DNA from: Zygnema cylindricum
Lineage: Eukaryota; Streptophyta; Zygnematophyceae; Zygnematales; Zygnemataceae
Length of the DNA: 64,000 nucleotides
Direction of reading: 5' to 3'
Assembly (NCBI GenBank): GCA_037447655.1
Contig: JBBHKE010001317.1
Span: forward strand, 183,600-247,599
Below, in pieces: positions 1-10,815 of this stretch. The notes below the pieces were generated by a model. The model saw nothing but the letters and a program-made list of their open reading frames with translations. It did no database searches and had not been told where the DNA came from. Position numbers and translations under genes: made by a program. The number at the start of each line of letters is the position of its first letter. Within the stretch, counting starts at the first letter, position 1.

Positions 1-1038
1 AGTTTGAAGAAAATATTTGTTGCTGGAAAGATAGAGGGTGTCTCAATCACAGATGGGCCGGTCAAAACTTGCGATGGTTGCGCTTTAGGCAAAATCCACA
101 AATTGCCATTTCCTAAGGAGTCTGCGCATCGGTCGACGAAACTTTTACAACAAATTCATTCGGATGTCTTTGGTCCGGCAAAGGTTCCTTCTGCCGGAGG
201 GATGAAATATATGGTCACCTTCACAGATGATTTCTCAAGGTTTACAAAAGTTTACTTCATGAAGGAGAAGAGTGAAGTGTTTGGTCACTTCAAACACTAT
301 AAAGCATGGGCTGAAAAACTTCATAATACATCTATTTTACAGCTCAGATCGGACAATGGTGGTGAATATACATCGAAAGAATTTGAAACCTTTTTACTCG
401 AAGAAGGCATTAGTCATCTATTGACTGTTCCATATTCATCGGAACAAAATGGGGTGTCGGAAAGGCTGAATAGAACTCTCACGGAAAGCTCTAGATCTAT
501 GCTCGCAGATAAAAATGTGGATCCGAAATTCTGGGCTGAGGCTCTAAATTGTGCAGTTTATATTAAAAATAGGATAGGATCAAGATCGGTAGAAACAACT
601 CCTTACGAAATCTGGACAGGTAGCAAACCAGATGTTAGCCATTTCAAGGTCTTTGGTAGTCAATGCTTTATATTGGATACGTCTACAGATAGATGGAAAA
701 TGGAACCGAAGGGACTACCGGGTATTCTGTTAGGATATGATGATCACTTGAAAGGTTATAGAGTCTTTGTGTTTGAAAGACAAAAAATAGTTGTGGCTAG
801 AAACATCATTGTTAAGGATGAACTAGACTCCATAGATTTATTTCACATGACAGAGCAGCAAAAGCAACAAAAAGTACAAGAGTATGTCATCTTAGATTGC
901 ATGCAGGAAATTGTCCCGCAGATTCCACAAACTCTGGTAATGATTCCGGAAACCGACTCTCTCCAATTTCCTCACGAACTTCGGGTCCAGACGGACCAAG
1001 ATCAGTCATTACACACGGATCGCAACCAGCGAAATTAG
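1..1038 (+). pseudogene. copia integrase (E1), partial
   Basis: This is the integrase region of a copia Gag-Pol polyprotein; the frame is open from the window edge, so the true start lies outside. Counting from codon 4-6, the end of the zinc-binding domain is visible (CDGC at residues 23-26). The catalytic core carries D54 (HSDVFG), D117 (SDNGGEY) and E153 (EQNGVSE), the D,D35E spacing of active integrases. The GKY-like C-terminal part (GILLGYDD) follows. The frame stops at 1036-1038 after a repeat-expanded stretch; downstream residues continue in another frame (about 897-1241), indicating a frameshift. The core looks intact, but the polyprotein is broken. Confidence 0.85.
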
Positions 1039-1338
1039 CAAGACACGGATCGCAACCAGCGCAATCAGCGCAATCAGCGCAATGCGCGGCATCCGACGAT
1101 CTCAGCCTCATAATTTCCGGGGGGAAGAAGATCAAGCAGTCGCCTGCAAGCAAGCTCTCACTTTGCCTACTCGGCAGTCTCAGGGGAGCCCTTGACCATC
1201 CAAGAGGCCTTCTCAACACCAGAGCGGAATCACTGGATTGAGGCGGCAAACGACGAAATGAAGTCGATCATGGAGGCTCAAACATGGGAGCTCGTGGACC
1301 TTCCTCCAGACCGAAAAGCGATCGGCAGCAAATAGGTA

Positions 1339-2763
1339 TTGAAGGTGAAGTTAAATCCCGATAATACCATTGAACGCTATAAGGCCAGACTTGTGGCAAA
1401 GGGGTACAATCAAAAGGAAGGAATCGATTTTGAAGAAACATTTTTTCCGGTTGTAAGATTTCCAACAGTTAGGATTTTGCTGTCCCTAGCTGCTATAGAA
1501 GATATGGAAATTCATCAGATGGATGTAAAAACGGCCTTTTTGCATGGAGAACTAGAAGAGACCATTTACATGCAGCAGCCTGAAAAGTATGTGGAACCAG
1601 GAAAATAGCACTTAGTAGGCAAGTTGGTAAAATCTTTGTACGGCCTAAAACAGGCCCCGAGACAGTGGAATATAAAGCTTGATGAATTCCTGACTAGTCT
1701 AGGATTTCAAAAGATAAGTTCTGATCACTCTGTCTACGTTCTAAAGGGTGAAAATGGGATAGTGTATATAGCGGTATATGTAGATGATTTGCTATTAATT
1801 ACCAAATCAATGGCTGAAATTAACAAAATCAAAACTGCTCTAAACTCACAGTTCGAGATGAAAGACCTCGGTGAGGCAAAATATGTTTTGGGTATCCAGG
1901 TAGAGAGGGACAGAAATAAGAAAATAATAAAATTGACTCAAAAAGAGGCTATTGGAAACATGTTAGATGAGTACGGAATGCGGGGGGCAAAAGGATGTTT
2001 AACTCCAATGGAGTTTCGGCAGAAGTTAGAGGGAGAAGAGACAGAACCAGGTGTTATTATTAGCGAGTATTTAGAATCAGGGGAGAATGATCCTATGGCA
2101 ATAATACCTTATAGACAGATAGTGGGAAGCTTAATATACTTCATGAACTGTACCCATCCTGACATTGCTGCAGCAGTCGGGGTACTGAGTAGGAGTCTAG
2201 AAAATCCGAAAAAATCTGATCTGGATGCAGCAAAGAGAGTCTTAAGATATTTGGCAAGAACTAAAGATCTCAAACTCACTCTAGGCGGAGGAGAAGTCAA
2301 GCTGCAAACATGGAGTGATGCAAGCTATGGCGACATGCCAAGCCGGAAATTTACCACGGGATTCGTTCTACAAGTTGGGAACGGTACTTGCTGCTGGAGC
2401 AGCAAACTTCAAAAGGTGACAGCACAGTCAACAATGGAGTCGGAATATATGGCAGCAAGCTCGGCCCTCAAAGAACTCTAATGGGTAAAATCCATGTTAC
2501 AAGAACTAGGATACATGCAAGTTGGTCCGCAGGTGATCTGGTGTGATAACCAGGCTGCCATTGCCATTGCTTCTAACCCGAGTCATCACTTCAAAAGCAA
2601 GCACATGGATGTACGATTACACTTTGTAAGAGAAAAAGTGTTCTTTAGAGTGATTAAATTATGTTACTTACCAGATGCAAAAATGATTGCTGATATGCTC
2701 ACTAAAGCTCTTCCTGCTCCTAAGCTGAAGTATTGTAGGGAAGCAGTGGGATTAAGTGAATAG
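1339..2763 (+). pseudogene. copia reverse transcriptase and RNase H (E1), interrupted
   Basis: The segment from 1339 to 1608 carries the RT fingers and first palm motif ([13 protein letters not shown]). The segment from 1624 to 2481 continues with SLYGLKQAPRQW, the catalytic YVDDLLL box and LGEAKYVLGIQ. RNase H follows with WSDASYGD, QSTMESEYMA and, after a stop at 2479-2481, CDNQAAIAIA and the conserved end ADMLTKALP. Stops at 1333, 1606 and 2479 interrupt an otherwise collinear copy of element D. No start codon is expected because this is internal to a polyprotein. The two palm aspartates of YVDD are present. Confidence 0.85.
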
Positions 2764-2849
2764 CTAATTGCTATACTGCTATGCTGCGATACTGCGCTAG
2801 TTTATCACCGCAGCTGCGCTGGTATACTGATTCTAAAGCTTTAGGGGAG

Positions 2850-3566
2850 TGTTGTCTTTTTGGAAAGCTTTCTGTCTCAGAGCAGCGCAGCAGCGCAGCA
2901 ACTATACAGACAGCAACGCAGCTGCTATACGGAAAAGCAGCGCAGCTGCTATACAGCAGAGCTGCGTAGCAGGGCAGCAGCAGAGCAGCGCAGCAGCGAA
3001 GCTGCGACACAGATAGGACAAACGCAGCTGCGGTTACTTTGGATAAGATCCGTACGGACAACGCAGCTGCTACTATCTTTGATATGATTCGGTGCAGGAC
3101 ACCGCAGCCGCGGGTGATGTAAATGTGATCCGGTACGGGACAACGCAGCTGCGATTGATATGAATCTAGTCAACGGACGAGATTCATAAGAGTATCACAA
3201 GTGACTTAGCCGACAAGTATTTGTACAAACACTTAATCTAGATTCTGAGTAATATTGACTGTACAATGATAGATTGGGTTGGCACGATCAAGGACACGTA
3301 GATCTCAGTAGGTGTGTTGATTTTGGACGTACCTCTCAGGTACACTGTTATCGGCGGTAGAACACCGAAAGTATAAGACTTAGGACTTAGAGCATTTTTA
3401 TGTATCCAGACTTCCAAGTAGTAAAACTGTAGACAGTTTTTGGGAAACTTCTGAGTATTATATCTTGAGTGTTGTTGGGTCAATTGTGCTGAAACTTTGG
3501 GAGTTGTCAGTGTTTATGTTACTCTATATTCTGATAGAGTTTTGTGAGATTTGGATGCTTGTATAA
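2850..3566 (+). repeat. LTR of copia element E1
   Basis: The LTR starts TGTTGTC directly after the purine tract ending at 2849. It aligns along most of its length with the LTR of element D (48381-49219). The right end is placed just before TGGTGAGC at 3571, a stretch conserved in D and a plausible primer-binding site; the exact end is uncertain by some bases. The first third carries repeated GCAGCTGC palindromes. Confidence 0.65.
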
Positions 3567-3629
3567 GAATTGGTGAGCACTTTAGAACAGCTGTTTGGTA
3601 GGATTTTTGATAGCTTCTGAGAGTGTATC

Positions 3630-3691
3630 ATGTCTACTTCTACTACTACTGCTGCTCCTCCACCTGCACCGGTGGTTGTAGAACAACAAGC
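3630..3691 (+). pseudogene. copia Gag N-terminal fragment after E1 LTR
   Basis: An ATG at 3630 opens a frame beginning MSTSTTTAAPPPAP and ending VVVEQQ, where the E2 LTR takes over at 3692. The same leader (MSTSTTTADAPPAP...VEQQ) follows the LTR of element D at 49285, and E2 has a related Gag start (MTTTAASS...SEQQ). It is therefore the first codons of a Gag gene downstream of an LTR, truncated. Confidence 0.65.
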
Positions 3692-4192
3692 TGTACGGAA
3701 ACATTCCAGCCGTACATCTAACATTCTAACAAAACAAATATTGTGAGTATACCTGTGTACTAAAGGTATATCATAAATCACATTCTCAACACTAAATTAC
3801 TAATTCACTATACACAAAATTCTGTTCTACCAAATATTTACACCTAAGTTCAGACAACGTAAAGTGATAGTGATCTAGTCGCGCCTCGTCAGCATTTTTT
3901 GGCGGCGGCTGTCACCCGTCCGAATAGAGGATTTTTGCATCGTAGATGTGACTTCACGAAGTCCCGTGGTCCTGACGAACTTCCGTACATCCACGGAGGA
4001 CATACTCACGCATTTTTCTCAAGTGATGACGCGTGTCCCAAGTGTGAATGAACCGTGACCTCCCAACTTCACTGTCACACTAATTTCGGTAAGTACTAAA
4101 CCGAACTCAACCAAAAATAATCTTAAGTCCTAAACAACTCTATCTCCCTCATAGCTGAGGCATAGAGAGGTTTAGGCTTTCTAAAAACAACA
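3692..4192 (-). repeat. 3' LTR of E2
   Basis: 501 bp, closely similar to 8592-9093. Read on the minus strand it starts TGTTGTTTTTAG and ends CCGTACA. The purine tract AGCTTTAGGGGAG (minus strand) sits immediately internal to it at about 4193-4205, which sets orientation. Confidence 0.85.
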
Positions 4193-4215
4193 CTCCCCTA
4201 AAGCTTTATACCCTG

Positions 4216-5004
4216 CTAGTCACACAGTCCACATGCCTCTCTACAGAACTTCAATTTGGGTGCAGGCAAGGGTTTCGTTATCATATCAGCCACCATTTGC
4301 TCATCCAGTAAATAACTCAACTTTAAGATTTTTCCCATCACCTTTTCTCTTACAAAATATAGCTTGATATCAATGTGCTTACTCTTAAAGTGATGACTGG
4401 GATTAGATGCAATAGCGATTGCTGTCTGATTGTCACACCACACTATCTGTGGTCCAGATTGCATAAAGAGAAGCTTTTTGAGAAGAGACTTTACCCAAAG
4501 TAACTCCTTAACTGCCGAGCTAGCAGCCATGTACTCAGCCTCCATGGTAGACTCAGGTGTTACCTTCTAAAGTTTGCTGCTCTAACAGCAAGTTCCACTT
4601 CCGATCTTCAGAAAGTTTTTGGTGGTGGAGCGTTGGCTTGGCATATCTCTGTAGCTCGCATCTCTCCATGTATGAATTTGACTTCCTCTCCACAGAGAGA
4701 GAGTCTAATATTTCGAGTTCCTGCAAGATAGTGAAGAACTCTCTTTGCTGCCTCATAGTCTGACTTCCTCGGATTTTGCAGGCTTCGGCTCAAGGCTCCA
4801 ACTGCGGCTGCAATGTTCGGAGGAGTACAGTTCATGAAATAGATGAGGCTTCTGACAATCTGCCTGTAAGGAATGGAGGACATAGAATCTGCGTCCTCGA
4901 ATCCAAAAAATCATCAACCAAAACACCACCATTAGTTTCCTTACCCTGAATTCGATAGGGGTGGCACTCCCCTTTGCTTTTGACATACCAAACTTTTTTA
5001 GCAT
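4216..5004 (-). pseudogene. copia RNase H (E2), broken
   Basis: The minus-strand region encodes the RT-RNase H connection (SSIPYRQIVRSLIYFMNC), the RNase H start AAKRVLHYLAGT and, after broken frames, MEAEYMAASSAVKELLWVKS, WCDNQTAIAIASNPSHHFKSKHID and the terminal ADMITKPLPAPKL. It ends about 20 bp before the purine tract of the 3' LTR, as expected for the end of copia Pol. Confidence 0.8.
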
Positions 5005-5007
5005 GTT

Positions 5008-5955
5008 CTAGATTGCTTCTTTTGGAGTTAGATAAACAATTATCCGTTTCCTATCTCTTTCTACTTGAATTCCTAGAATATACTTGGCCTCTCCCAAGTC
5101 GTTCATTTCAAACTGAGAATTCAGATCTGCTTTTAATTTATGAATTTCATTGATAGATTTGCTAATCAACAGCAAATCATCTACATACACAGCCACATAA
5201 ATCACTCCATCCTCACTTTGCATTACATAGACTGAATGATCTGAAATGATCATGGTAAAGCCAAGATTGGTTAAAAACTCATCTAATTTCAGGTTCAATT
5301 TTCTCGGAGCCTGTATCAGACCATACAGGGACTTCAACAATTTGCAGACCAGATTTTCTTTCCCTTTTTCTGCATACATCTTTGGCTGCTTCATTTAAAT
5401 TACTTCCTCCAAATCACCATGCAAAAAAGCTGTCGTAACGTCCATCTGATGTAATTCCATATCCTCTATTGCAGCAAGAGAAAACAAAACTCTAACAGTA
5501 GGAAAGTGAACCACCGGAGAGAAGGTCTCTTCATAATCAATTCCCTCCTTCTGACTAAATCCCTTAGCGACCAGTCTAGCTTTATATCTCTCAATTGTAC
5601 TATCAGGATTTAATTTTAATTTGAAGACCCACTTACAACCGATAGCTTTTCGGTTCGGTGGGAGCTCCACAAGTTCCCAAGTTTAGGCTTCATTAATTGA
5701 CTTCATCTCATCATTTGGAGACAAGATCGAATGATCGTTTTCAAGAACGGAAAAGGCTTCCTGAATAGTAAGCTGCTCCTCTGTGCTTGCAGAAAAAACA
5801 CTCTCCACTCGGTCGCCTTGAAGGCGGCTGCTTTGCCTTCTTCCCCCCGAAAAATCAGACGCGAGCACTGTTGGTCCCCTAATGTTCCGCAGAGGGCGTG
5901 TAGTGGTAGGAGCAGCTTCGGAAGTAGGATCTGATGGCCCAAAGACATTTGACAA
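5008..5955 (-). pseudogene. copia reverse transcriptase (E2), frameshifted
   Basis: Minus-strand segments include the linker with GGRRQSSRLQ (5955-5683), the RT start RKAIGCKWVFKLKLNPD with HQMDVTTAFLHGDLEE (5670-5395), and KSLYGLIQAPRKLNLKLDEFL with the catalytic YVDDLLLISKS box (5394-5008). The YVDD motif is intact; the polyprotein frame is not. Confidence 0.82.
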
Positions 5956-6125
5956 CGAGGTACAGGAAGTAGAAGGAGATGGAGTAAAAGGTACCTGCTC
6001 AAGATGATGTACTCTTGTATTTTCTCATTCCTTTCAGCTGCATCTATACTAAAAACATCCACAGATTGAGTCTCATCTTTAATCTGAATATTTTTGGCTG
6101 TCTTAAGGCATCCTCTCTGCGGATT

Positions 6126-6906
6126 TTACACTTTATAGCCTGCAGATTCATCATCATAGCCTAAAAAGACACCAGGTATAGATTTTGGACTAAGCTTCCA
6201 ATTAGGAAGATTATCCAAGATAAAGCATTTGCTACCAAAGACTCTAAAATGACTGACATTTGGCTTTCTGCCTGTCCATACTTCATAAGGTGTCTTACCC
6301 TTAACAGCTTGGTTTTCTACTCTATTTTCTGATGTAGGAAGCACAATGAAAAGCTTCCCCCCAAAACTTTGGATCCACACCTTTATCAACCATCATAGAA
6401 CGAGCATATTGAGTTAAAGTCCGATTGAGTCTCTTGGCCACACCATTTTGTTCCGATGTGTACGGAGTAGTGAGTTCACGAGAGATGCCATTTTCTTTCA
6501 AAAATTGAGCAAAGGCATGAGATACATACTCTCCTCCATTATCCGTCCTCAAAGCAAGAATAGATTTGCCGTGAAGTTTCACCACCTAGATTTTGTTGTT
6601 CTGAAAGTGAGTGAAGACTTTTCTCTTCTCTTTCATGAAGTATAGACGACTGTACCGTGAGTAATCGTCTGTATAGGTGACAAAGTAGCGGCTGCCACCA
6701 AAAGAGAGAACTTTGAACGGGCCGAAGACATCAGAGTGAATAATACCAAGGAGATCTGTGGCTCGGTGATCAGAAACTTGTAGTAAAGGAAACTTGTTAA
6801 GCTTTCCGAGAGCACAACCATCATAAACATGAGACTCTTTTTGACCAAGCTTGACACCCTCTTTCATATTATGGTTTATCATCTTAGTAAGTCTCTCATG
6901 ATGCAC
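6126..6906 (-). pseudogene. copia integrase (E2), frameshifted
   Basis: Segments at 6906-6586, 6585-6322 and 6389-6126 (minus strand) carry zinc-domain residues (YDGCALGKLNKFP), HSDVFGPFKV, RTDNGGEYVSHAF and EQNGVAKRLNRTL. All three D,D35E residues can be found, but the segments are in three frames. A C-terminal GVFLGYDDESAGYKV segment follows. Confidence 0.82.
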
Positions 6907-7064
6907 ATGACCAAGCCTTTATGCCACAAAACATTATCACATATGACACTAGAGTACGCAAAATCAATTTTATTAGCCAGGTCCATGCGGTACAAAAAGT
7001 TTGGGCCTCTAGTTTCTACAAAAGCTACTCTTCTATCCTTGCTCACTACTTTCTTGCCATTTAT

Positions 7065-7562
7065 CTAGAGAACCTCAAAGGCTTTGCTTTCAGCCAAAAA
7101 CGTAGAAAACATATTTTTCTTAAACTTTGGAACATACAGAACATCATACAACGTTCTCTGAACAACTTTTCCATCTATCACACAGTCCAGATCTATATTC
7201 TTTTTGGCATTTGATTCAACAGCATAGCCACTGGCATAAAAGATCTGACGTAAAGGAATAGACGACATTTCTTTAAACGAAGACTTATTCTAGCACATAA
7301 GTGAAGAGCTGCCGGAATCCATTATCCATCCGAGGTCCTTTTCTCCTTCCATCATGTTGAGTTTGGCAAGAGCAAATAACTCTTTGTCATCGGTTTTTGG
7401 AAAACTGGTCACATCACGTTTTTCTTCCTCGATCTTCTTCTTCTCAAATTCCGTATCCTCCGCTGAAAACGCAACAGTTTTATTCGGGGGTCCTAGAGGT
7501 CCGCGATGTCTCCATCCTTTCCGGAAGATACCTATTTCAGAGCTTTTATATACAAAGGACAA
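7065..7562 (-). pseudogene. copia protease region (E2)
   Basis: The frame 7562-7290 contains GWIMDSGSSSLMC, the aspartic-protease active-site motif D-S-G in the usual copia context (W-I-x-D-[ST]-G). The downstream segment to 7065 contains the stretch CVIDGKVVQRTLYDVLYVPKFKKNMFS, the conserved protease C-terminal part (xLxxVLYVPxxxxNLxS). The two parts are in different frames. Confidence 0.75.
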
Positions 7563-7648
7563 GCTCTGAAGGGGTGACCATCAGTATAGCAATAAACACA
7601 TTTCTCAAACTGAGGATTAAATTGATTCCCTTGATATATTCTTTCCAT

Positions 7649-8392
7649 CTAAAATTGAGCCGTGAAGGCTACACCTGGTTTCATAGATCCTAAAACTGTT
7701 TGAGTGGCTTCTTCTGACAAGATAAACTCTATAGCTGTTTGCAAATTCCAAAGAGGTTTGGACAATTTTTTCATTTCATGTGAGGCTCTTTTATATTCAC
7801 TAAGAAACCCCTTTAAGAGAATCATGGCATGATGATAAGGAGAGAAAGTCCCCCCAGAACATGCATTTTCTGAAAATAACATTCAAAACCAATTAGTGTA
7901 TTCCACCATGCTACCGCATGTGTACTTATACTCATAGATCTGTCAAGCAATTATAATCTCATGCTGGTCACTAGCTGTATCATAAGAAGATTTCAAAGCA
8001 TCCCACAATTCTGATACCTTTGTAACATTAATATATGTCATATGCAATTCTTTTGATATCATAAGCTTCACTAAATGCAAAGTTTGGTCATTTTTCTGAT
8101 CAAAGCAAGGATCACATTCATTTAGGGATCCATTTAACACATCAGTAAGTTTCACTTGCTTGAAGTAAGACTTAACCAGATCTTCCCAATACAGATATTC
8201 ACGTCCATCAAAGACTGGAATTCGTGAAGGCGGGCCTGTAACCTGTTGTTCTGAGACAACTGCTGGTTCTAAAGATAAAGAAGAAGCAGCAGTAGTAGTC
8301 ATTGTAGAACAAATCAAGAGAGGAAGCTTCCACGAATACCGATGGCAAAATAGCAACTTTGACAGACAGTAACTTTCAACACAAGGACACAA
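7649..8392 (-). pseudogene. copia Gag (E2), broken
   Basis: The minus-strand frame from about 8310 encodes a Gag start MTTTAASSLSLEP followed by a PVFDGREYLYWEDLVKSYF stretch typical of copia Gag (the W residue and the hydrophobic spacing of the capsid-like domain). It continues to about 7943, then, in another frame, to 7649 (residues SEYKRASHEMKKLSKPLWNLQTA). The zinc knuckle is not intact. The region is Gag by position next to the 5' LTR and by similarity to the Gag starts of E1 and D. Confidence 0.65.
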
Positions 8393-8591
8393 TAGTCCTA
8401 CAAATCCGCCACAGAGTAGATATTATACAAAGGAACATTCACATAAAATTTCACTTAATTTTGCTTTAAGATATGTGAGATATTTAGAGGTGAATTTTCA
8501 TAAAAATTGAGTGTACAATTTTTCATGTCATTTGTTCCTAATGAGTCAAATTCACTAAGTCCTACTTCTATACACTGAAACTATACTAAGC

Positions 8592-9093
8592 TGTACGGAG
8601 GCATTCTAGCCGTACATCTTACATTCTAACACAACAAATATTGTGAGTATACCTCTGTACTGAAGGTATGTCATAAATCACATTCTCAACACTAAACAAC
8701 TAATTTACTATAGACAAAATTCTGTTCTACCAAATATTTACACCGACGTTCAAACAACGTAGAGTGATAGTGATCTAGTCACGCCTCGTCAGCATTTGTT
8801 GGAGGCGGCTGTCAGTCGTCCGAATAGAGGATTTTTGCACCGTAGATGTGACTTCACGAAGTCCCGTGGTCTTGCCGAACTTCCGTACATCCACGGAGGA
8901 CATACTCACGTATTTCTCCCAAGTGACAACGCGTGTCCCATGTGTGAATGAACCATGAACTCCCAACTTCACTGTCACACTAAATTCGGTAAGTACTGAA
9001 CCAAACTCAACCAGAAATTATCTTAAGTCCTAAACAACTATATCTCCCTAACAGCTGAGGCATATAGAGGACTAAAGCTTTCTAAAAACAACA
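8592..9093 (-). repeat. 5' LTR of E2
   Basis: 502 bp, paired with 3692-4192 with scattered substitutions; the divergence is clearly greater than between the LTRs of element A. The inner border on the minus strand reads GCTTAGTATAG, in which I do not recognise a standard tRNA primer site. Confidence 0.85.
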
Positions 9094-9180
9094 GTTTGGA
9101 GAAACCCGAGATTACCCTCCATCCCAGCGTCAAAGTTTTAAGGGGGGAGGAGAAGCAGCAAGAGAATTCAAGAGAGACAA

Positions 9181-10802
9181 GTGAACAACAGGGTAACTAA
9201 GCTGTCACATTTGAGCGAACCCCAGACTTACGTGGAAGTAGTTAATAGTCTGCAACGTAGTAGATGGTTGATAGTTATTAATGATGAGATGGCTTCTATT
9301 ATGGAAGCAAACACATGGGAGTTGGTGGATTGTCCTCCAAATAGAAAGCCAATAGGATGCAAGTGGGTATTTAAGTTGAAGCTCAATCTGGATAATACTA
9401 TTGAGCAATACAAGGCCAGATTGGTGGCAGAGGGGTTTACACAAAAGGAGGGAATCCATTATGAGGAGACATTCTCTCCGGTTGTTAGATTTCCTTGTGT
9501 CCGGATTTTACTTAGTCTAGCGGCAGCGGAAGACATGGAAGTGCACCAGATGGACATCAAAATCGCTTTCTTACACGGAGAATTGGAAGAAGAGATCTTT
9601 ATACGACAACCAGAAGGATTTGTGGAGAAAGGTGAAGAAAGTAAGGTGTGCAGATTGATAAAGTCCCTTTATGGTCTAAAGCAAGCTCCATGCCAATGGA
9701 ACAAAAAGATATAGGAGTTTTTAACGAGTTTCGGATATATCCGAATTAGTTCGGATCATTCCATCAATTTATTTAAGGATGAGGAAGGTATAATTTTTAT
9801 TGCCATCTATAATGATGATTCGCTTGTTTTGAGTAAATCAATGGAGAAAATTAATAGATTGAAAAAGGATCTAAAGGGTAGATTTGAAATAAAAGATTTG
9901 GGGGAGGCAAAGCATATTTTGGGAATTTAGATAGAGAGGGATAGAGAAAAAAAAAAATTAGACTAACCCAAAAGAAAGCAATTGGGAATATGCTGAAAAA
10001 ATTTCAAATGGATAAAGCAAAAAGTTGTACAACTCTAATGGACTTAAAGAAGGGAAATGACGGGAGCTCAGAAGAGCAAATCTTCATCTTGGATAATAAG
10101 TTAGGACCTGAGGAAAGTAAGTTCATCCAAACTTTTACGTACAGGTAGGTTGTCGGTAGTTTGATTTTTTTTATGAACTATACTCGTCCTGATATAGTTG
10201 CAGCTGTGGGAGTATTAAGTAGGAGTCTGAATGATCCTAAGAAGAAAGATTGGGAAGGGGCCAAAAGGGTCATGTGGTACTTGATAGGAACAAGAGATCT
10301 ATGGTTGCATTTGGGAGGGGAAAATACTGACATCACCACTTGGGGTGATGCCTGTTATGGGGATGCTCCGATGAGGAGGTGTACTTTTGGGTATTTGTTA
10401 TATGTTGGGAATGGAGCTTGCTGTTGGAGCAGCAAGCAACAAAAGGTGATTGCTCAGTCCACCATGGAGGCTAAGAATATGGCCTCTTGTTCGGCTGTGA
10501 AAGAATTAATATGGGTGAAATCTTTGCTTCAAGAATTGGGATATATGAAGAATAGAGTGCAAAAAATATTTTGTGACAATCAAGCTGCGATCGCAATTGC
10601 AGCTAACCCTAAGCATCACTTTAAAGCCAAGCATATGGATATTCGTTTGAGCTTTGTTAGAGAAAATGTTGAGAATAAAATAATTAGCTTGGAATATAGA
10701 CAAGATGGAGAGATGGTAGCAGATATGATGACTAAACCGGTACCTTCACGCAAACTGATATGTTGTAGGGAGAAATGTGGGCTGAAGCAAAAGCTAGACT
10801 AG
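9181..10802 (+). pseudogene. copia reverse transcriptase and RNase H (E3), broken
   Basis: The first segment (9181-9714) has NRKPIGCKWVFKLKL and [19 protein letters not shown] and ends in a stop (KKI*). The middle carries a changed catalytic box, IYNDDSLVL instead of YVDDLLVL, then further stops and a frameshift in a poly-A run near 9945. RNase H (10161-10802) is open: GDACYGDAPMRR, QSTMEAKNMASCS, FCDNQAAIAIA and VADMMTKPVPS. The RNase H active-site set appears largely retained although RT is dead. Confidence 0.82.
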
Positions 10803-10815
10803 AAAATAAGGGGAG
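10803..10815 (+). other. polypurine tract of E3
   Basis: AAAATAAGGGGAG lies directly before the LTR start TGTTGAAAAAGG. The identical motif precedes the 3' LTRs of elements A and C on the minus strand, supporting one lineage. Confidence 0.8.

Larger units (their letters stand above)
1..3691 (+). mobile_element. Ty1/copia retrotransposon E1, left end outside window, degraded
   Basis: This plus-strand copia element enters the window inside integrase and runs through reverse transcriptase, RNase H, a purine tract (AGCTTTAGGGGAG, ending at 2849) and an LTR starting TGTTG at 2850. Integrase preceding RT is the copia gene order. The LTR is followed by a new primer-site-like stretch and a second Gag start (3630), so this LTR is also the 5' LTR of a following partial copy. 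The copy stops at 3691, where the LTR of E2 begins. Several stops (1036, 1333, 1606, 2479) and a frame change near 900-1240 break the polyprotein, so it is not autonomous. Its closest relative in the window is element D (45.1-49.3 kb). Confidence 0.9.
3692..9093 (-). mobile_element. Ty1/copia retrotransposon E2, both LTRs present
   Basis: A 5.4-kb minus-strand copia element is bounded by LTRs at 3692-4192 and 8592-9093 that begin TG and end CA on either strand. Gag, protease, integrase, RT and RNase H fragments lie between them in copia order, with a purine tract next to the left LTR. All frames are broken by stops and shifts. The flanks differ (caagc on the left, gtttg on the right) and belong to different elements (E1 Gag, E3 polyprotein). 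No target duplication is visible, so the flanks have been rearranged since insertion. Confidence 0.88.

Noticed and set aside
2771-3173. alanine/cysteine/serine-rich frames on both strands
   Set aside because: They arise from the GCAGCTGC repeats in the E1 LTR.
9089-9098. target-site duplication of E2
   Set aside because: Flanks caagc (3687-3691) and gtttg (9094-9098) do not match.
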